This document shows, piece after piece, positions 20,370 to 28,923 of a stretch of 64,000 nt of DNA. Under the pieces are notes generated by a model, which worked only from the letters and a program-made list of their open reading frames with translations, searched no databases and had not been told where the DNA came from. The DNA is taken from NCBI RefSeq assembly GCF_023721835.1, contig NZ_JAMKFE010000008.1, positions 62,001 to 126,000 of the forward strand, in the 5' to 3' direction. The position numbers and the translations under genes are program-made. Every line of letters begins with the position of its first letter. Positions within the stretch are counted from its first letter, which is position 1. The DNA comes from Caldimonas mangrovi (lineage in GTDB: Bacteria; Pseudomonadota; Gammaproteobacteria; Burkholderiales; Burkholderiaceae_C).

Positions 20370-21740
20370 ATGGACGACAGGAACCCAGCACCGCGGCCGG
20401 GAGGCAATGCCTCGTGGCAGCGCCGCAGCCGGGCCAGCGTGTGGCACCCCTGCACGCAGATGCAGCGGCTGGATCAGGTGCCGCTGCTGCCGATCGCTCG
20501 GGCGCGAGGGCCGTGGCTGGAAGACCATGAAGGGGCCCGCTACTTCGACGCCATCAGTTCCTGGTGGGTCAACCTGTTCGGCCACGGCGACGAACGCATC
20601 AATGCGGCTTTGCGCGACCAGCTCGAACGGCTGGAGCACGTGATGCTGGCCGGCTGCACACATGCGAGTGCGGTCGAACTGGCTGAGCGGCTGTCGGCAC
20701 TTACCGGCGACGAACTGGGCCACGCCTTCTTTGCGAGCGATGGGGCGTCGGCCGTCGAGATCGCGCTGAAGATGAGCTTCCACAGCTTTCGCAACCGGGG
20801 GTTGAGCAGCAAGCAAGAGTTCGTCTGCCTGCGCGGTGGTTATCACGGCGAGACCATCGGTGCGCTCGCCGTGACCGACGTCGCGGTGTTCCGCGACGCG
20901 TACGACCCGCTGCTGATGCGCTCACACCTCGTGATGTCGCCTGACGCCCGGCAAGCGCTGCCCGGCGAATCGGCGGTCGATGTCGCGCGGCGTGCGGCCG
21001 GTGAGCTGGCGACGCTGTTCGAGGCGCGGGGCGACCGCATCGCCGCGGTCATCGTCGAGCCGCTGGTGCAGTGCGCCGTCGGCATGGCCATGCACGACCC
21101 GCTCTACCTGCGTCTGGTGCGCGAGCTGTGCGACCGCCACGACGTGCATCTGATCGCTGACGAGATCGCGGTGGGCTGCGGGCGCACCGGCAGCTTCTTC
21201 GCCTGCGAACAGACGGGCGTCTGGCCCGACCTGCTGTGCCTGTCCAAGGGCATCAGCGGCGGCTACCTGCCGTTGTCGCTGGTGTTGTCGCGCGATGCGA
21301 TCTACGAGACCTTCCTCGACGACAACACCGCCCGCGGCTTCCTGCATTCACACTCCTACACCGGCAACCCGCTCGCTTGCCGCGCCGCGCTCGCGGTGCT
21401 CGACCGTTTCGAGACCGAGCCGGTGTTCGAGCGCAATCGGGCAGCGGCTGCCTCACTCGACACGGCGCTCGCGCCGCTGCAACACGATGCGCGCGTGCGG
21501 CATCTGAGGCGCACCGGAATGATCTGGGCCTTCGATGTCGAGCCGCGTGTCGCGGGCGAGCGCTTCTCGGAGCGCTTCCACCTTGCAGGGCGCCGGCGCG
21601 AACTGCTGATACGGCCTATCGGGCCGACCGTCTATCTGCTGCCGCCTTACGTGCTGGACGGCGACCTGGCGCGCTGGCTGGGCGAACGCACGCGGGCGAC
21701 GCTCGATGCCGTGCTGGGCGGAGGCGCTCATGCTGCTTGA
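20370..21740 (+). CDS. bioA: Adenosylmethionine-8-amino-7-oxononanoate aminotransferase
   Basis: Converts KAPA to DAPA in biotin synthesis using S-adenosylmethionine as amino donor and pyridoxal phosphate. Signature residues include WHPCTQ near the start, [11 protein letters not shown], the cofactor-binding [11 protein letters not shown] and the Schiff-base Lys293 in [11 protein letters not shown]. Length 456 is slightly longer than usual because of an N-terminal extension rich in Arg and Pro. AAGGAGGG at 20356-20363 sets the ATG at 20370. The preceding 194 bp hold no gene. Its stop overlaps the bioF start, so bioAFD is one operon. Confidence 0.96.
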   Translation: MDDRNPAPRPGGNASWQRRSRASVWHPCTQMQRLDQVPLLPIARARGPWLEDHEGARYFDAISSWWVNLFGHGDERINAALRDQLERLEHVMLAGCTHASAVELAERLSALTGDELGHAFFASDGASAVEIALKMSFHSFRNRGLSSKQEFVCLRGGYHGETIGALAVTDVAVFRDAYDPLLMRSHLVMSPDARQALPGESAVDVARRAAGELATLFEARGDRIAAVIVEPLVQCAVGMAMHDPLYLRLVRELCDRHDVHLIADEIAVGCGRTGSFFACEQTGVWPDLLCLSKGISGGYLPLSLVLSRDAIYETFLDDNTARGFLHSHSYTGNPLACRAALAVLDRFETEPVFERNRAAAASLDTALAPLQHDARVRHLRRTGMIWAFDVEPRVAGERFSERFHLAGRRRELLIRPIGPTVYLLPPYVLDGDLARWLGERTRATLDAVLGGGAHAA

Positions 21741-22950
21741 GCATCTGCAAACCCAACTCGCCGAGCGCGACGCCCTGGCCCTGCGTCGCCGGCGGCGCAC
21801 CGTCCACACGCCTTGTGCGCCTCACCAGCAGGTGGGTGAAAGCGACGGCCAGGCACCGCGCGAAGTACTGGCCTTCTGCAGCAACGACTACCTCGGGTTC
21901 GCCAACCACCCGGATGTGATCGAGGCGCTGGCCGAGGGCGCGCGGCGATATGGCGCCGGCAGTGGCGCGTCGCATCTCATCAGTGGGCATGGCCAACCGC
22001 ATGCGGCGCTGGAGGAGGAGCTTGCCGCATTCCTCGCGCCCCACGTGCCGGACGCACGCGCCTTGTTCTTCTGCACGGGTTACATGGCCAACCTCGCCGT
22101 GCTGACCGCGCTGGGCGGGCCATCGGCGACCCTGTTCTGCGAGACGCTCAACCATGCATCGCTGATCGACGGTGCACGGCTGGCGAAGGCCGCCGTCGTG
22201 AAGTACCCGCACTGCGACCTGCGTGTGCTCGAGGAACAACTGGCCGCGTGCGCGACACCTCTGAAGCTGATCGTGACGGACGCCGTCTTCAGCATGGACG
22301 GCAACGTGGCGCCGCTGCCTGAATTGCTTCGGCTGGCCGAGCGACACGACGCCTGGCTGGTGGTCGACGACGCGCACGGTTTCGGCGTCGTCGGCGCACA
22401 AGGCCGGGGCAGCCTGGCTCACTTCGGGCTGCGCAGCGAGCGCTGCATCTACATCGGCACGCTCGGCAAGGCGGCAGGCGTGTCCGGGGCGTTCGTCGCA
22501 GCGCACCCGACGGTGATCGAGTGGCTGGTGCAGACGGCACGCACCTACATCTACACCACGGCCACGCCGCCCGCTGTCGCGCACGCCCTGCGCAAGAGCC
22601 TGGAGTTGATCGGCAGTGGCGAGGGCGACCGACGGCGGCATCACCTGCAGGCGCTGATCGCCGCGTTGCGAGCCAGCCTCGCGGCTGCACTGCCGGGCCG
22701 TTCCTGGCGGCTGGCGCCGTCGAAAACAGCGATCCAGCCCCTGATCGTGGGCAGCAATGCCGACGCGCTGGCACTGGCTGCGGCGCTGCAGGCGCAGGAC
22801 CTCTGGGTGCCGGCGATCCGCCCGCCGACCGTCCCGGCGGGCACGGCAAGGCTGCGCATCACCTTGAGCGCCGCCCATTCGCTCGACGACGTCGATCGGC
22901 TGGTCGAAGCGCTGGTGCGCGCCGCCTGCGTGGTCGGGAGCCTGGGGTGA
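21730..22950 (+). CDS. bioF: 8-amino-7-oxononanoate synthase
   Basis: PLP enzyme that condenses pimeloyl-ACP (or -CoA) with alanine to KAPA. Visible are [25 protein letters not shown], the cofactor contacts [10 protein letters not shown] and Lys247 in GTLGKAAG, which forms the internal aldimine. The 406-residue product carries an insertion-like Arg-rich stretch near residues 16-21. It overlaps bioA by 11 bases with GGAGG inside the bioA end, and its stop overlaps the bioD start (GTGA). Confidence 0.95.
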   Translation: MLLEHLQTQLAERDALALRRRRRTVHTPCAPHQQVGESDGQAPREVLAFCSNDYLGFANHPDVIEALAEGARRYGAGSGASHLISGHGQPHAALEEELAAFLAPHVPDARALFFCTGYMANLAVLTALGGPSATLFCETLNHASLIDGARLAKAAVVKYPHCDLRVLEEQLAACATPLKLIVTDAVFSMDGNVAPLPELLRLAERHDAWLVVDDAHGFGVVGAQGRGSLAHFGLRSERCIYIGTLGKAAGVSGAFVAAHPTVIEWLVQTARTYIYTTATPPAVAHALRKSLELIGSGEGDRRRHHLQALIAALRASLAAALPGRSWRLAPSKTAIQPLIVGSNADALALAAALQAQDLWVPAIRPPTVPAGTARLRITLSAAHSLDDVDRLVEALVRAACVVGSLG

Positions 22951-23651
22951 AGGGCGTATTCGTCACCGGCACCGATACCGAAGTCGGCAAGACTTGCGTC
23001 AGCGCCGGGCTGTCGACCGTGCTGGCTCGTGCGGGGATGCGGGTGGCAGGCTGCAAGCCGGTGGCGGCCGGACTGCGGCCGCACGGCGATGGGTGGGTCA
23101 ACGACGACGTGGAGGCCTTGCGGGCAGCCAGTACGGTCCAGCTGTCGACCGCCGAGGTCTGCCCCTGCCTGTTGCGCGAGCCCTGTGCGCCGCATATCGC
23201 AGCGCAGCGCGAGGGCCTCACGGTCGAGCGGGCCGCCTTGCTCGGCCATGTCCGCCTGTTGGCCGAGCGCGCCGATGCGCTGGTGGTCGAGGGCGTCGGC
23301 GGGTTCTGCGTGCCGCTGGGCCAGGGCTGGGGCACCGACGATTTCGCCGCTGACCTTGGCATGCCGGTCGTGCTGGTGGTCGGCCTGCGGCTCGGTTGCC
23401 TCAACCACGCGTTGCTGACGGCCCAGGCCGTGCACCGGCGCGGGTTGCTGCTGGCCGGCTGGGTCGCCAACCGCATCGACCCGCGGATGGCCCATGCGGA
23501 CGAGAACATCGCGACGCTGGACCACCTGCTGGCCGAGCAATACGCAGCCCCTCGGCTCGCGACGGTGCCGTGGATGGCGCAGCCGACGGCCGAAGCTGTC
23601 GCCGACTGCTTCGAGGCTGCCTTGCTGCTGCAGCGTCTGCCGGGCTTCTAG
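22947..23651 (+). CDS. bioD: Dethiobiotin synthetase
   Basis: ATP-dependent carboxylase closing the ureido ring of dethiobiotin. The P-loop GTDTEVGKT is at residues 7-15, followed by CKPVAAGL and [11 protein letters not shown]. It starts with GTG at 22947, overlapping the bioF stop by four bases; no ATG gives a full P-loop. Length 234. bioB, which would complete the pathway, is not in the window. The 3' end overlaps the convergent oxidoreductase gene by four bases. Confidence 0.94.
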   Translation: MKGVFVTGTDTEVGKTCVSAGLSTVLARAGMRVAGCKPVAAGLRPHGDGWVNDDVEALRAASTVQLSTAEVCPCLLREPCAPHIAAQREGLTVERAALLGHVRLLAERADALVVEGVGGFCVPLGQGWGTDDFAADLGMPVVLVVGLRLGCLNHALLTAQAVHRRGLLLAGWVANRIDPRMAHADENIATLDHLLAEQYAAPRLATVPWMAQPTAEAVADCFEAALLLQRLPGF

Positions 23652-24667
23652 CGCCGGAACCCCTCGAGCACCACCTTGCCGCGCATACGGCCGCTTTCGA
23701 CCAGCGCATGTGCGCGTTTCAGCTGCGCCGCGTCGATCGGCCCCAGCGTGTCGGTGAGCGTGCTGCGCAGACGGCCTTCGTCGACCAGTCGCGCCACCTC
23801 GGCCAGCAACTGGCCCTGCATGCCCATGTCAGGCGTCTGGAACAGCGACCGCGTGAACATCATCTCCCAATGGAAAGACAGGCTCTTCGACTTCAGCGCC
23901 ATCACGTCGATGGCGTTGCTGTCGAAGTCGTCGATGGCTGCCAGCCGCCCCTGCGGCGCCAGCGTATCGACCAGGGCTTGGAAATGCTGTGGCGTGTGCG
24001 TGAGGCTCGCCGCGTAGCGTACCGGCGGCAGCGACAATCCCTGCAATTGCGGTCCGAAAGCCTGTGTGTGGTCGATCACATGGTGGGCACCGAGTTCGAG
24101 GCACCAGGCACGCGACTCCGGTCTCGAGGCCGTCGTGACGACGGTGACGCCGGTCAGCCGGCGCGCCAGTTGGATCAGGATCGATCCGACGCCGCCCGCC
24201 CCCCCGGTGACGAGCAACGTGCTGTCGGTGTCGCCGCCGCGCGGCACGTGCAGGCGCTCGAACAGCATTTCCCAGGCCGTGATGGCCGTCAGCGGCAAGG
24301 CGGCTGCCGCTGCGTCGCCGAGCGTGGCCGGCGCATGTGCGGCAATGCGCTCGTCGACGAGATGCAGTTCGCTGTTGCTGCCGGGGCGGTCGATGGCCCC
24401 GGCATACCAGACGCGGTCGCCGACGGAAAAACCGTGCACCTGGGCGCCGACGGCCCGGACCCGCCCGACGGCGTCCCAGCCGAGCACCTGCGGCCCCTCT
24501 GCAGGCTGGCGGTTGCGCCGCACCTTGGTGTCGACCGGGTTGACCGAGACGGCCGCCACCTCGACCAGCAGGTCGCGCGGACCGGGCATGGGGTCGGGCA
24601 GTTCCAGATCGATCAGCGCTTCCGGATGATCGATGGGCAGGGGCGTGAGGTAGCCGACGGCTTTCAT
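23648..24667 (-). CDS. Zinc-independent MDR alcohol dehydrogenase / quinone reductase-like protein
   Basis: Medium-chain dehydrogenase/reductase of the quinone oxidoreductase group, subgroup annotated as zinc-binding alcohol dehydrogenase family. The GroES-like N-terminal domain (NPVDTKVRRN, then LGWDAVGRV) lacks the structural and catalytic zinc ligands of true alcohol dehydrogenases. The NADPH-binding Rossmann fold has VTGGAGGVGSILIQLA near residue 150. The sequence FHWEMMFTRSLFQT is characteristic of this subgroup. Length 339. It is divergent from a LysR gene that probably regulates it. The substrate is unknown; small quinones or enones are typical for the family. Confidence 0.88.
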   Translation of the reverse strand: MKAVGYLTPLPIDHPEALIDLELPDPMPGPRDLLVEVAAVSVNPVDTKVRRNRQPAEGPQVLGWDAVGRVRAVGAQVHGFSVGDRVWYAGAIDRPGSNSELHLVDERIAAHAPATLGDAAAAALPLTAITAWEMLFERLHVPRGGDTDSTLLVTGGAGGVGSILIQLARRLTGVTVVTTASRPESRAWCLELGAHHVIDHTQAFGPQLQGLSLPPVRYAASLTHTPQHFQALVDTLAPQGRLAAIDDFDSNAIDVMALKSKSLSFHWEMMFTRSLFQTPDMGMQGQLLAEVARLVDEGRLRSTLTDTLGPIDAAQLKRAHALVESGRMRGKVVLEGFRR

Positions 24668-24714
24668 GGTGCTTTTCCTATATCAAGGGGTGGCGATGCC
24701 GCCATTCTGATGAT

Positions 24715-24729
24715 TCAATCCTCAATTGA
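24715..24729. promoter_or_regulatory. Candidate LysR-type operator between the reductase and its regulator
   Basis: The perfect dyad TCAAT-CCTCA-ATTGA sits in an AT-rich patch midway in the 91-bp divergent gap. Its position fits a LysR recognition site but the arms are short and the spacing is not the canonical T-N11-A. Confidence 0.3.
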
Positions 24730-24758
24730 TAAGAAGCCAGAATGACGATCTATTTCAA

Positions 24759-25730
24759 ATGAAAATTGAAAATGTGGATGAGCTTCGGCTGCTCGTCTCA
24801 TGTGCCGAGGGCGGCAACCTGTCCAGCGCGGCGCAGATGCTGCAAGTCACGCCCGCTGCAGCGAGCGCCATGCTGCGCCGGCTCGAGGCGCGAGTCGGCG
24901 CGCGCCTGTTCGAGCGCACGACGCGTTCGATGCGCGCCACCCCGGCGGGCGCCGTGCTGGCAGGCTACGCTGCCCGCGCCCTCGAGTTGCTGGAGGAGGG
25001 CAGCGCGCAGATCGGAGAGGACACGCAGCGCCTGCACGGCACGGTGCGGGTCACCAGTTCGAGCGACCTGACGCGCCACGTCCTGTTACCGTGGCTCGAC
25101 GCCTTCCTGCAGGCGCACCCGGGGGTCGAGATCAATCTCAGCGTCAGCGACACGCTGCAGGACGTCGTGAAGGACCACGTCGACGTGGCGCTGCGCTATG
25201 GCGAACTGAGCGATTCGCGCCTGGTTGCCCGCAAGCTGATGGACGTGCGCCGCATCGCCTGCGCTGCGCCCGGCTACCTGTCGCGCCACGGTGCGCCGCA
25301 GCATCCACAAGAGCTGTCGGGGCACGACTGCATCACCTTCCGCCTGCGCGGCCAGCGAAATGCGGTCTGGCATTTCTCACGGCCGGACGGCAGCGAGCCG
25401 GTCGAGCTGCGCGTCAACGGCCGGCGCCAGTGCGACGACGGGGAGATCGCGCGACGCTGGGCCGTCGCGGGTCACGGGGTGGCGTCGAAGGCGGAACTGG
25501 ACGTCCTGGCCGACCTGGAAAGCCGGGCCTTGGTGCGGCTGTTCCCGGATTTTGTCGGCGAATCGATCCCATTGCATGCGGTCCTGCCCAGCAACCGCTT
25601 CATCCCGGCGCGTGTGCGGGCGCTGGTGGAGCACCTCGCCGCCTGCTGTGCGTCCGTGCAGCCGCGGCTGCAGGCGTCAGGCAGCACCTTGCGGGCGGGC
25701 CGTGCTACTTCTGTACTTCGATCGCCGTGA
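24759..25730 (+). CDS. LysR family transcriptional regulator
   Basis: A 323-residue LTTR with an N-terminal winged helix-turn-helix (residues 5-62: LSSAAQMLQVTPAAASAMLRR) and a periplasmic-binding-like effector domain with the CrgA/PBP2 pattern (VRVTSSSDLTRHVLLPWL, VDVALRYGEL). The ATG at 24759 starts MKIENVDELRLL; an upstream TTG is less likely. Divergent transcription from the oxidoreductase suggests it controls that gene and itself. The 3' end overlaps the convergent CusF-like gene by 26 bases. Confidence 0.92.
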   Translation: MKIENVDELRLLVSCAEGGNLSSAAQMLQVTPAAASAMLRRLEARVGARLFERTTRSMRATPAGAVLAGYAARALELLEEGSAQIGEDTQRLHGTVRVTSSSDLTRHVLLPWLDAFLQAHPGVEINLSVSDTLQDVVKDHVDVALRYGELSDSRLVARKLMDVRRIACAAPGYLSRHGAPQHPQELSGHDCITFRLRGQRNAVWHFSRPDGSEPVELRVNGRRQCDDGEIARRWAVAGHGVASKAELDVLADLESRALVRLFPDFVGESIPLHAVLPSNRFIPARVRALVEHLAACCASVQPRLQASGSTLRAGRATSVLRSP

Positions 25731-25989
25731 CGGTGTAGGCGCCGCCGACCTTCTCGGCATGGAAGCGCACCTTGTCGCCCACCTGCACCTTGTCGAGCAG
25801 TGCGGGCGGCTGCGCACGGAAGACCATCTGCATCGGCGGCATGTCGAGATTTTTGATCTCGCCGTGCTTGATCGTGACCTTGCCGGCGGCCTTGTCGATC
25901 TTGCGCACTTCGCCGTCGGTGTTCTGCGCCAGCGCCGGCCCGGCAGCGAAGCCGGTCAGCAGGGCCAGCAGAGCGGAGAGTTTCTTCAT
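25705..25989 (-). CDS. CusF-like periplasmic copper-binding protein
   Basis: Small periplasmic Cu(I)/Ag(I) carrier of the CusF family. A signal peptide ends at GPALAQ, then an OB-fold domain of about 70 residues. The metal motif is H42-x7-M50-x2-M53-x-M55. In E. coli CusF the second of these positions is the tryptophan that stacks on the metal (H36, W44, M47, M49); here it is methionine, so the site is His plus three Met. AAGGAGGG lies upstream of the ATG. It is the last gene of a three-gene operon after a DUF411 gene, 25 bp away. Confidence 0.85.
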   Translation of the reverse strand: MKKLSALLALLTGFAAGPALAQNTDGEVRKIDKAAGKVTIKHGEIKNLDMPPMQMVFRAQPPALLDKVQVGDKVRFHAEKVGGAYTVTAIEVQK

Positions 25990-26014
25990 CGCGTCGGTCC
26001 CTCCTTGTGTGGGT

Positions 26015-26485
26015 CTATCGGTAACTCTGGTACACGCGGGCTTTGCCGTCGCGCGCCACCAGCATCACGTCGTACGGGTCCTTGCGCTCGCCCATTTCCA
26101 TGCCGGGTGAGCCGACCGGCATGCCGGGTACGGCGAGGCCCAACGCCTGAGGCTTTTCCTTCAGCAGTCGGTGAATCTCGCGCGCCGGCACATGGCCTTC
26201 GAGCACATAGCCCTGCACACGGGCAGTGTGGCACGAGCCGTAGGCAGACGGCATGCCGAACTTTTCGCGATAGTCGGCCGGGCCGGCGACGTCGTTGACC
26301 TTCACCTGGAAGCCGTTGCGCTCCAGGTGGTCCACCCAAAGGTGGCAGCAGCCGCAACTGGCGGATTTCCAGACCTCGATCTGCGGCCGCGCGTCGGTGG
26401 CGGCGCAGGCGAGGCCGCTGGCGCCCAGGGCGGCGCCGCCCAGCGCTGCGGCGACGCTGCCAAGGAAGTGTCTTCTGGTAGGCAT
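26015..26485 (-). CDS. DUF411 domain metal-binding protein, exported
   Basis: Member of the DUF411 family, small proteins often next to copper or silver resistance genes, with no firm biochemical role. The 156-residue product begins with a twin-arginine-type leader (TRRHFLGSVAAALGGAALG). The conserved CGCCH is at 44-48, with a second cysteine-histidine pair, Cys85-His86, in YGSCHTARV, and a GMPVGSPGMEMG segment near the end. AGGAG precedes the ATG at 26483-26485. Middle gene of the operon with the Spy-like and CusF-like genes. Confidence 0.88.
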   Translation of the reverse strand: MPTRRHFLGSVAAALGGAALGASGLACAATDARPQIEVWKSASCGCCHLWVDHLERNGFQVKVNDVAGPADYREKFGMPSAYGSCHTARVQGYVLEGHVPAREIHRLLKEKPQALGLAVPGMPVGSPGMEMGERKDPYDVMLVARDGKARVYQSYR

Positions 26486-26532
26486 TGGTGACTCCTGTAC
26501 CTTGACTGAGAGCCCGCCGGCCGGGCCAGAGT

Positions 26533-27093
26533 TCATTCGGTGGTACCGCCCGCTGCGGCATAACCCCGCATTTCGTTGTAGCGATGCACCTGTTGCGGCG
26601 TCAGCAGACGCGTTTGCGCCAAGTGCGTCGCCAAGTGCTCGCTGCGCAGCTGCGCTTGCAGCTCGGCGACCCGCTGGGTCAGGGTCGACAGCAGTCGCTC
26701 GTCGATGTGACGATGTGCAAAGGCACGGTCGAGCTGCCGTTCAGCCTCGACCAGCGCCGCGCCCAGTTCACGCGCCCGCGCCTTGTGCTGGTGCATCAAT
26801 TGCCGCGTGGCGGCGCGCTGGGAGTCGTCCAGTGCAAGGGCATCGGCCAGTTCGATCACATGGGCAGGGCCGGGGTAGCCGTTCAGCTCGGCCGCTTTGG
26901 CATAGCCCATGCCGTCGCCTTTCAGCAGCGCCGCGATCTCGGCGTCGGGCAACGACTTGATCTCGCGTTGCTGTTGCCCGGCGTAGGGCTGTGCCGGCAT
27001 ATCGTGCCTGTGGTGCCCTGACCGGTCGGTGTTCGCGGTGGCGGCCAGGGGTAGCACGAGCGCGAGGCACAAGGTGGTGAATCGGGACGGCAT
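26533..27093 (-). CDS. Spy/CpxP-like periplasmic protein
   Basis: A 186-residue exported protein. The signal peptide is at residues 1-20 (cleavage near ATA-NTD), followed by a His-rich stretch (SGHHRHDMP), then an all-helical region with the LALDDSQRAATRQLMHQHK and LTPQQVHRYNEM segments typical of Spy/CpxP and heavy-metal resistance proteins. Such proteins act as periplasmic chaperones or metal sensors. GGAGA precedes the ATG at 27091-27093. It is the first gene after the MerR-type promoter at 27140-27170, so metal control is likely. Exact role is inferred. Confidence 0.75.
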   Translation of the reverse strand: MPSRFTTLCLALVLPLAATANTDRSGHHRHDMPAQPYAGQQQREIKSLPDAEIAALLKGDGMGYAKAAELNGYPGPAHVIELADALALDDSQRAATRQLMHQHKARARELGAALVEAERQLDRAFAHRHIDERLLSTLTQRVAELQAQLRSEHLATHLAQTRLLTPQQVHRYNEMRGYAAAGGTTE

Positions 27094-27139
27094 GGTTGTC
27101 TCCGTGGCTGAGGATGAGAAACATCGCAAGAACCGGCGC

Positions 27140-27170
27140 ACTATAGACCTTGCCCACATGGGAAGGTCAA
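27140..27170 (-). promoter_or_regulatory. MerR/CueR-type promoter with 19-bp spacer and dyad
   Basis: On the minus strand the -35 TTGACC (27165-27170) and -10 TATAGT (27140-27145) are 19 bp apart, the over-long spacing used by MerR-family regulators. The spacer holds the dyad GACCTT-N11-AAGGTC (27146-27151 and 27163-27168, one arm entering the -35 region), with inner CCC/GGG, very like known CueR boxes. Transcription would begin near 27133, about 40 bases before the Spy-like gene. No merR-type gene is in the window, so the regulator must be elsewhere. Confidence 0.78.
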
Positions 27171-27207
27171 GCAAGCAGGTGCTCAGCCGACCGCAAGGGG
27201 TGCCGAA

Positions 27208-27213
27208 TAGAAT
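27208..27213 (+). promoter_or_regulatory. Candidate -10 element for argB
   Basis: TAGAAT lies 38 bases before the argB start in the divergent gap with the metal operon. No good -35 is seen at 16-18 bp. Confidence 0.33.
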
Positions 27214-27251
27214 CGGCGCCGTTGCCCACAGTTCCACCGGAGCACCGTTCC

Positions 27252-28175
27252 ATGTCTACCGAGCCCCCCGCTGCCGCGCAGCCATTTCAGGACCTGCATC
27301 ATGTCGCGCCGCGCGACAAGGCCGAGATCCTCGCCCAGGCACTGCCCTACATCCGCAAGTTCCACGGCAAGACCATCGTCATCAAGTACGGCGGCAATGC
27401 CATGACCGATCCGGCGCTGCAACAGGATTTCGCGGAGGACGTGGTGCTGCTGAAGCTGGTCGGCATGAACCCGGTGGTGGTGCACGGCGGCGGCCCGCAG
27501 ATCGACGAGGCGCTGGCGAAGATCGGCAAGAAGGGCACCTTCATCCAGGGCATGCGGGTGACCGACGAGGAGACGATGGAGGTCGTCGAATGGGTGCTCG
27601 CCGGGCAGGTGCAGCAGGACATCGTCGGCCTGATCAATTTTGCCGGCGGCAAGGCGGTGGGCCTGACGGGGCGGGACGGCGGCCTGATCCGTGCACGCAA
27701 GCTGAAGATGGTCGACAAGAACGACCCCTCGAAAGAACACGATGTCGGGCAGGTCGGCCAGATCGAGTCGATAGACCCATCCGTGGTCAAGGCGCTTCAG
27801 GACGACCAGTTCATCCCGGTGATCTCGCCGCTGGGCTTCGGCGATCACAACGAGAACTACAACATCAATGCCGACGTGGTGGCCGGCAAGCTGGCCGAGG
27901 TGCTGAACGCCGAAAAGCTGATCCTGCTGACCAATACGCCGGGGGTGCTCGACAAGAACGGTCATCTGCTCACCGACCTGTCCGCACGCGAGATCGACGA
28001 ATTGTTTGCCGACGGCACCATTTCAGGCGGCATGCTGCCGAAGATCAGCTCCGCACTGGATGCCGCCAAGAGTGGCGTCAACTCGGTGCACATCATCGAT
28101 GGGCGCGTACCGCACTCGATGCTGCTCGAGATCCTGACCGAACAGGCTTATGGCACGATGATTCGCTCGCATTGA
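27252..28175 (+). CDS. argB: N-acetylglutamate kinase
   Basis: Phosphorylates N-acetylglutamate, usually the arginine-inhibited step of arginine synthesis. Amino-acid-kinase motifs are clear: IKYGGNAM near residue 40, VVHGGGPQI near 75, and [15 protein letters not shown] for the nucleotide site. The N-terminal extension (about 35 residues with [10 protein letters not shown]) is the kind found in arginine-sensitive hexameric NAGK. The ATG at 27252 gives 307 residues; an upstream in-frame start is not conserved. A strong terminator follows. Confidence 0.96.
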   Translation: MSTEPPAAAQPFQDLHHVAPRDKAEILAQALPYIRKFHGKTIVIKYGGNAMTDPALQQDFAEDVVLLKLVGMNPVVVHGGGPQIDEALAKIGKKGTFIQGMRVTDEETMEVVEWVLAGQVQQDIVGLINFAGGKAVGLTGRDGGLIRARKLKMVDKNDPSKEHDVGQVGQIESIDPSVVKALQDDQFIPVISPLGFGDHNENYNINADVVAGKLAEVLNAEKLILLTNTPGVLDKNGHLLTDLSAREIDELFADGTISGGMLPKISSALDAAKSGVNSVHIIDGRVPHSMLLEILTEQAYGTMIRSH

Positions 28176-28199
28176 TGCCTCTCGCATCCCGACGAATCG

Positions 28200-28222
28200 A
28201 GGCCGCCGCGAGCGGCCTTTTT
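28200..28222 (+). terminator. Rho-independent terminator after argB
   Basis: Seven-base-pair stem AGGCCGC/GCGGCCT with a CGCGA loop, followed by TTTT. It ends eight bases before the nucleotidase start, so that gene needs read-through or a promoter inside argB. Confidence 0.83.
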
Positions 28223-28230
28223 GCTGCCGC

Positions 28231-28923
28231 ATGCCGATGACACGTCCCGGGCCGATCTGGCTGTTCGACCTCGACAACACGCTGCACGACGCCTCGCGCG
28301 CCGTGTTCGGGATGCTCGACGTCTCGATGACCGCTTATATCGCGCGCGAACTGAAGGTACCCCCGCCGCAAGCCGACTTCCTGCGGCGCGACTACTGGCG
28401 CCGGTACGGCGCGACGCTGCTCGGGCTGGTGCGCCACCACGGTGTCGATGCGCGCCATTTTTTGCACCACACGCACCTGCTGCCGGGGCTGGAGGACGGA
28501 CTCCAGGGGCATGCACACGACAAGGCGGCCTTGAGGCGGTTGCGCGGGCGCAAGTACGTACTGACCAATGCGCCGTGGGCCTATGCGCAGCGGGTGTTGC
28601 TGGCGCTCGGGCTGGCGAGGTGCTTCGACGGCGTCCTCAGCATCGAGGACATGCGGATGTTCGGTCATTTCCGACCCAAGCCCGACCGACGCATGTTCCA
28701 GGCGCTGATGGCTCGGCTGAAGGTGCACCCACGGCGCTGCGTGCTGGTCGAAGACACCCTGGCCCACCAGAAATCGGCACACGGCCTGGGCATGCGCACC
28801 GTCTGGATGCAACGCTATGTGAGACGCAATTCACAAGGTCCCGAAGTAGGTGTTTACGTGCACCGAAGGCCTGCGTATGTGCATGCGAGAATCCGTTCGC
28901 TACAGAAGTTACGCAGGTTGTGA
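28231..28923 (+). CDS. Pyrimidine 5'-nucleotidase, HAD superfamily
   Basis: HAD phosphatase of the pyrimidine 5'-nucleotidase group (Sdt1/Phm8-like). Motif I FDLDNTLHDAS is at 12-22 with the nucleophile Asp, motif II is TNAP, and motifs III/IV are FRPKPD and VEDT. A helical cap follows motif I. It lies between argB and slmA as in other Burkholderiales, and its stop overlaps the slmA start (TGATG). The start at 28231 lacks a Shine-Dalgarno because the argB terminator is directly upstream; the ATG two codons on is possible. Natural substrate is not established. Confidence 0.9.
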   Translation: MPMTRPGPIWLFDLDNTLHDASRAVFGMLDVSMTAYIARELKVPPPQADFLRRDYWRRYGATLLGLVRHHGVDARHFLHHTHLLPGLEDGLQGHAHDKAALRRLRGRKYVLTNAPWAYAQRVLLALGLARCFDGVLSIEDMRMFGHFRPKPDRRMFQALMARLKVHPRRCVLVEDTLAHQKSAHGLGMRTVWMQRYVRRNSQGPEVGVYVHRRPAYVHARIRSLQKLRRL

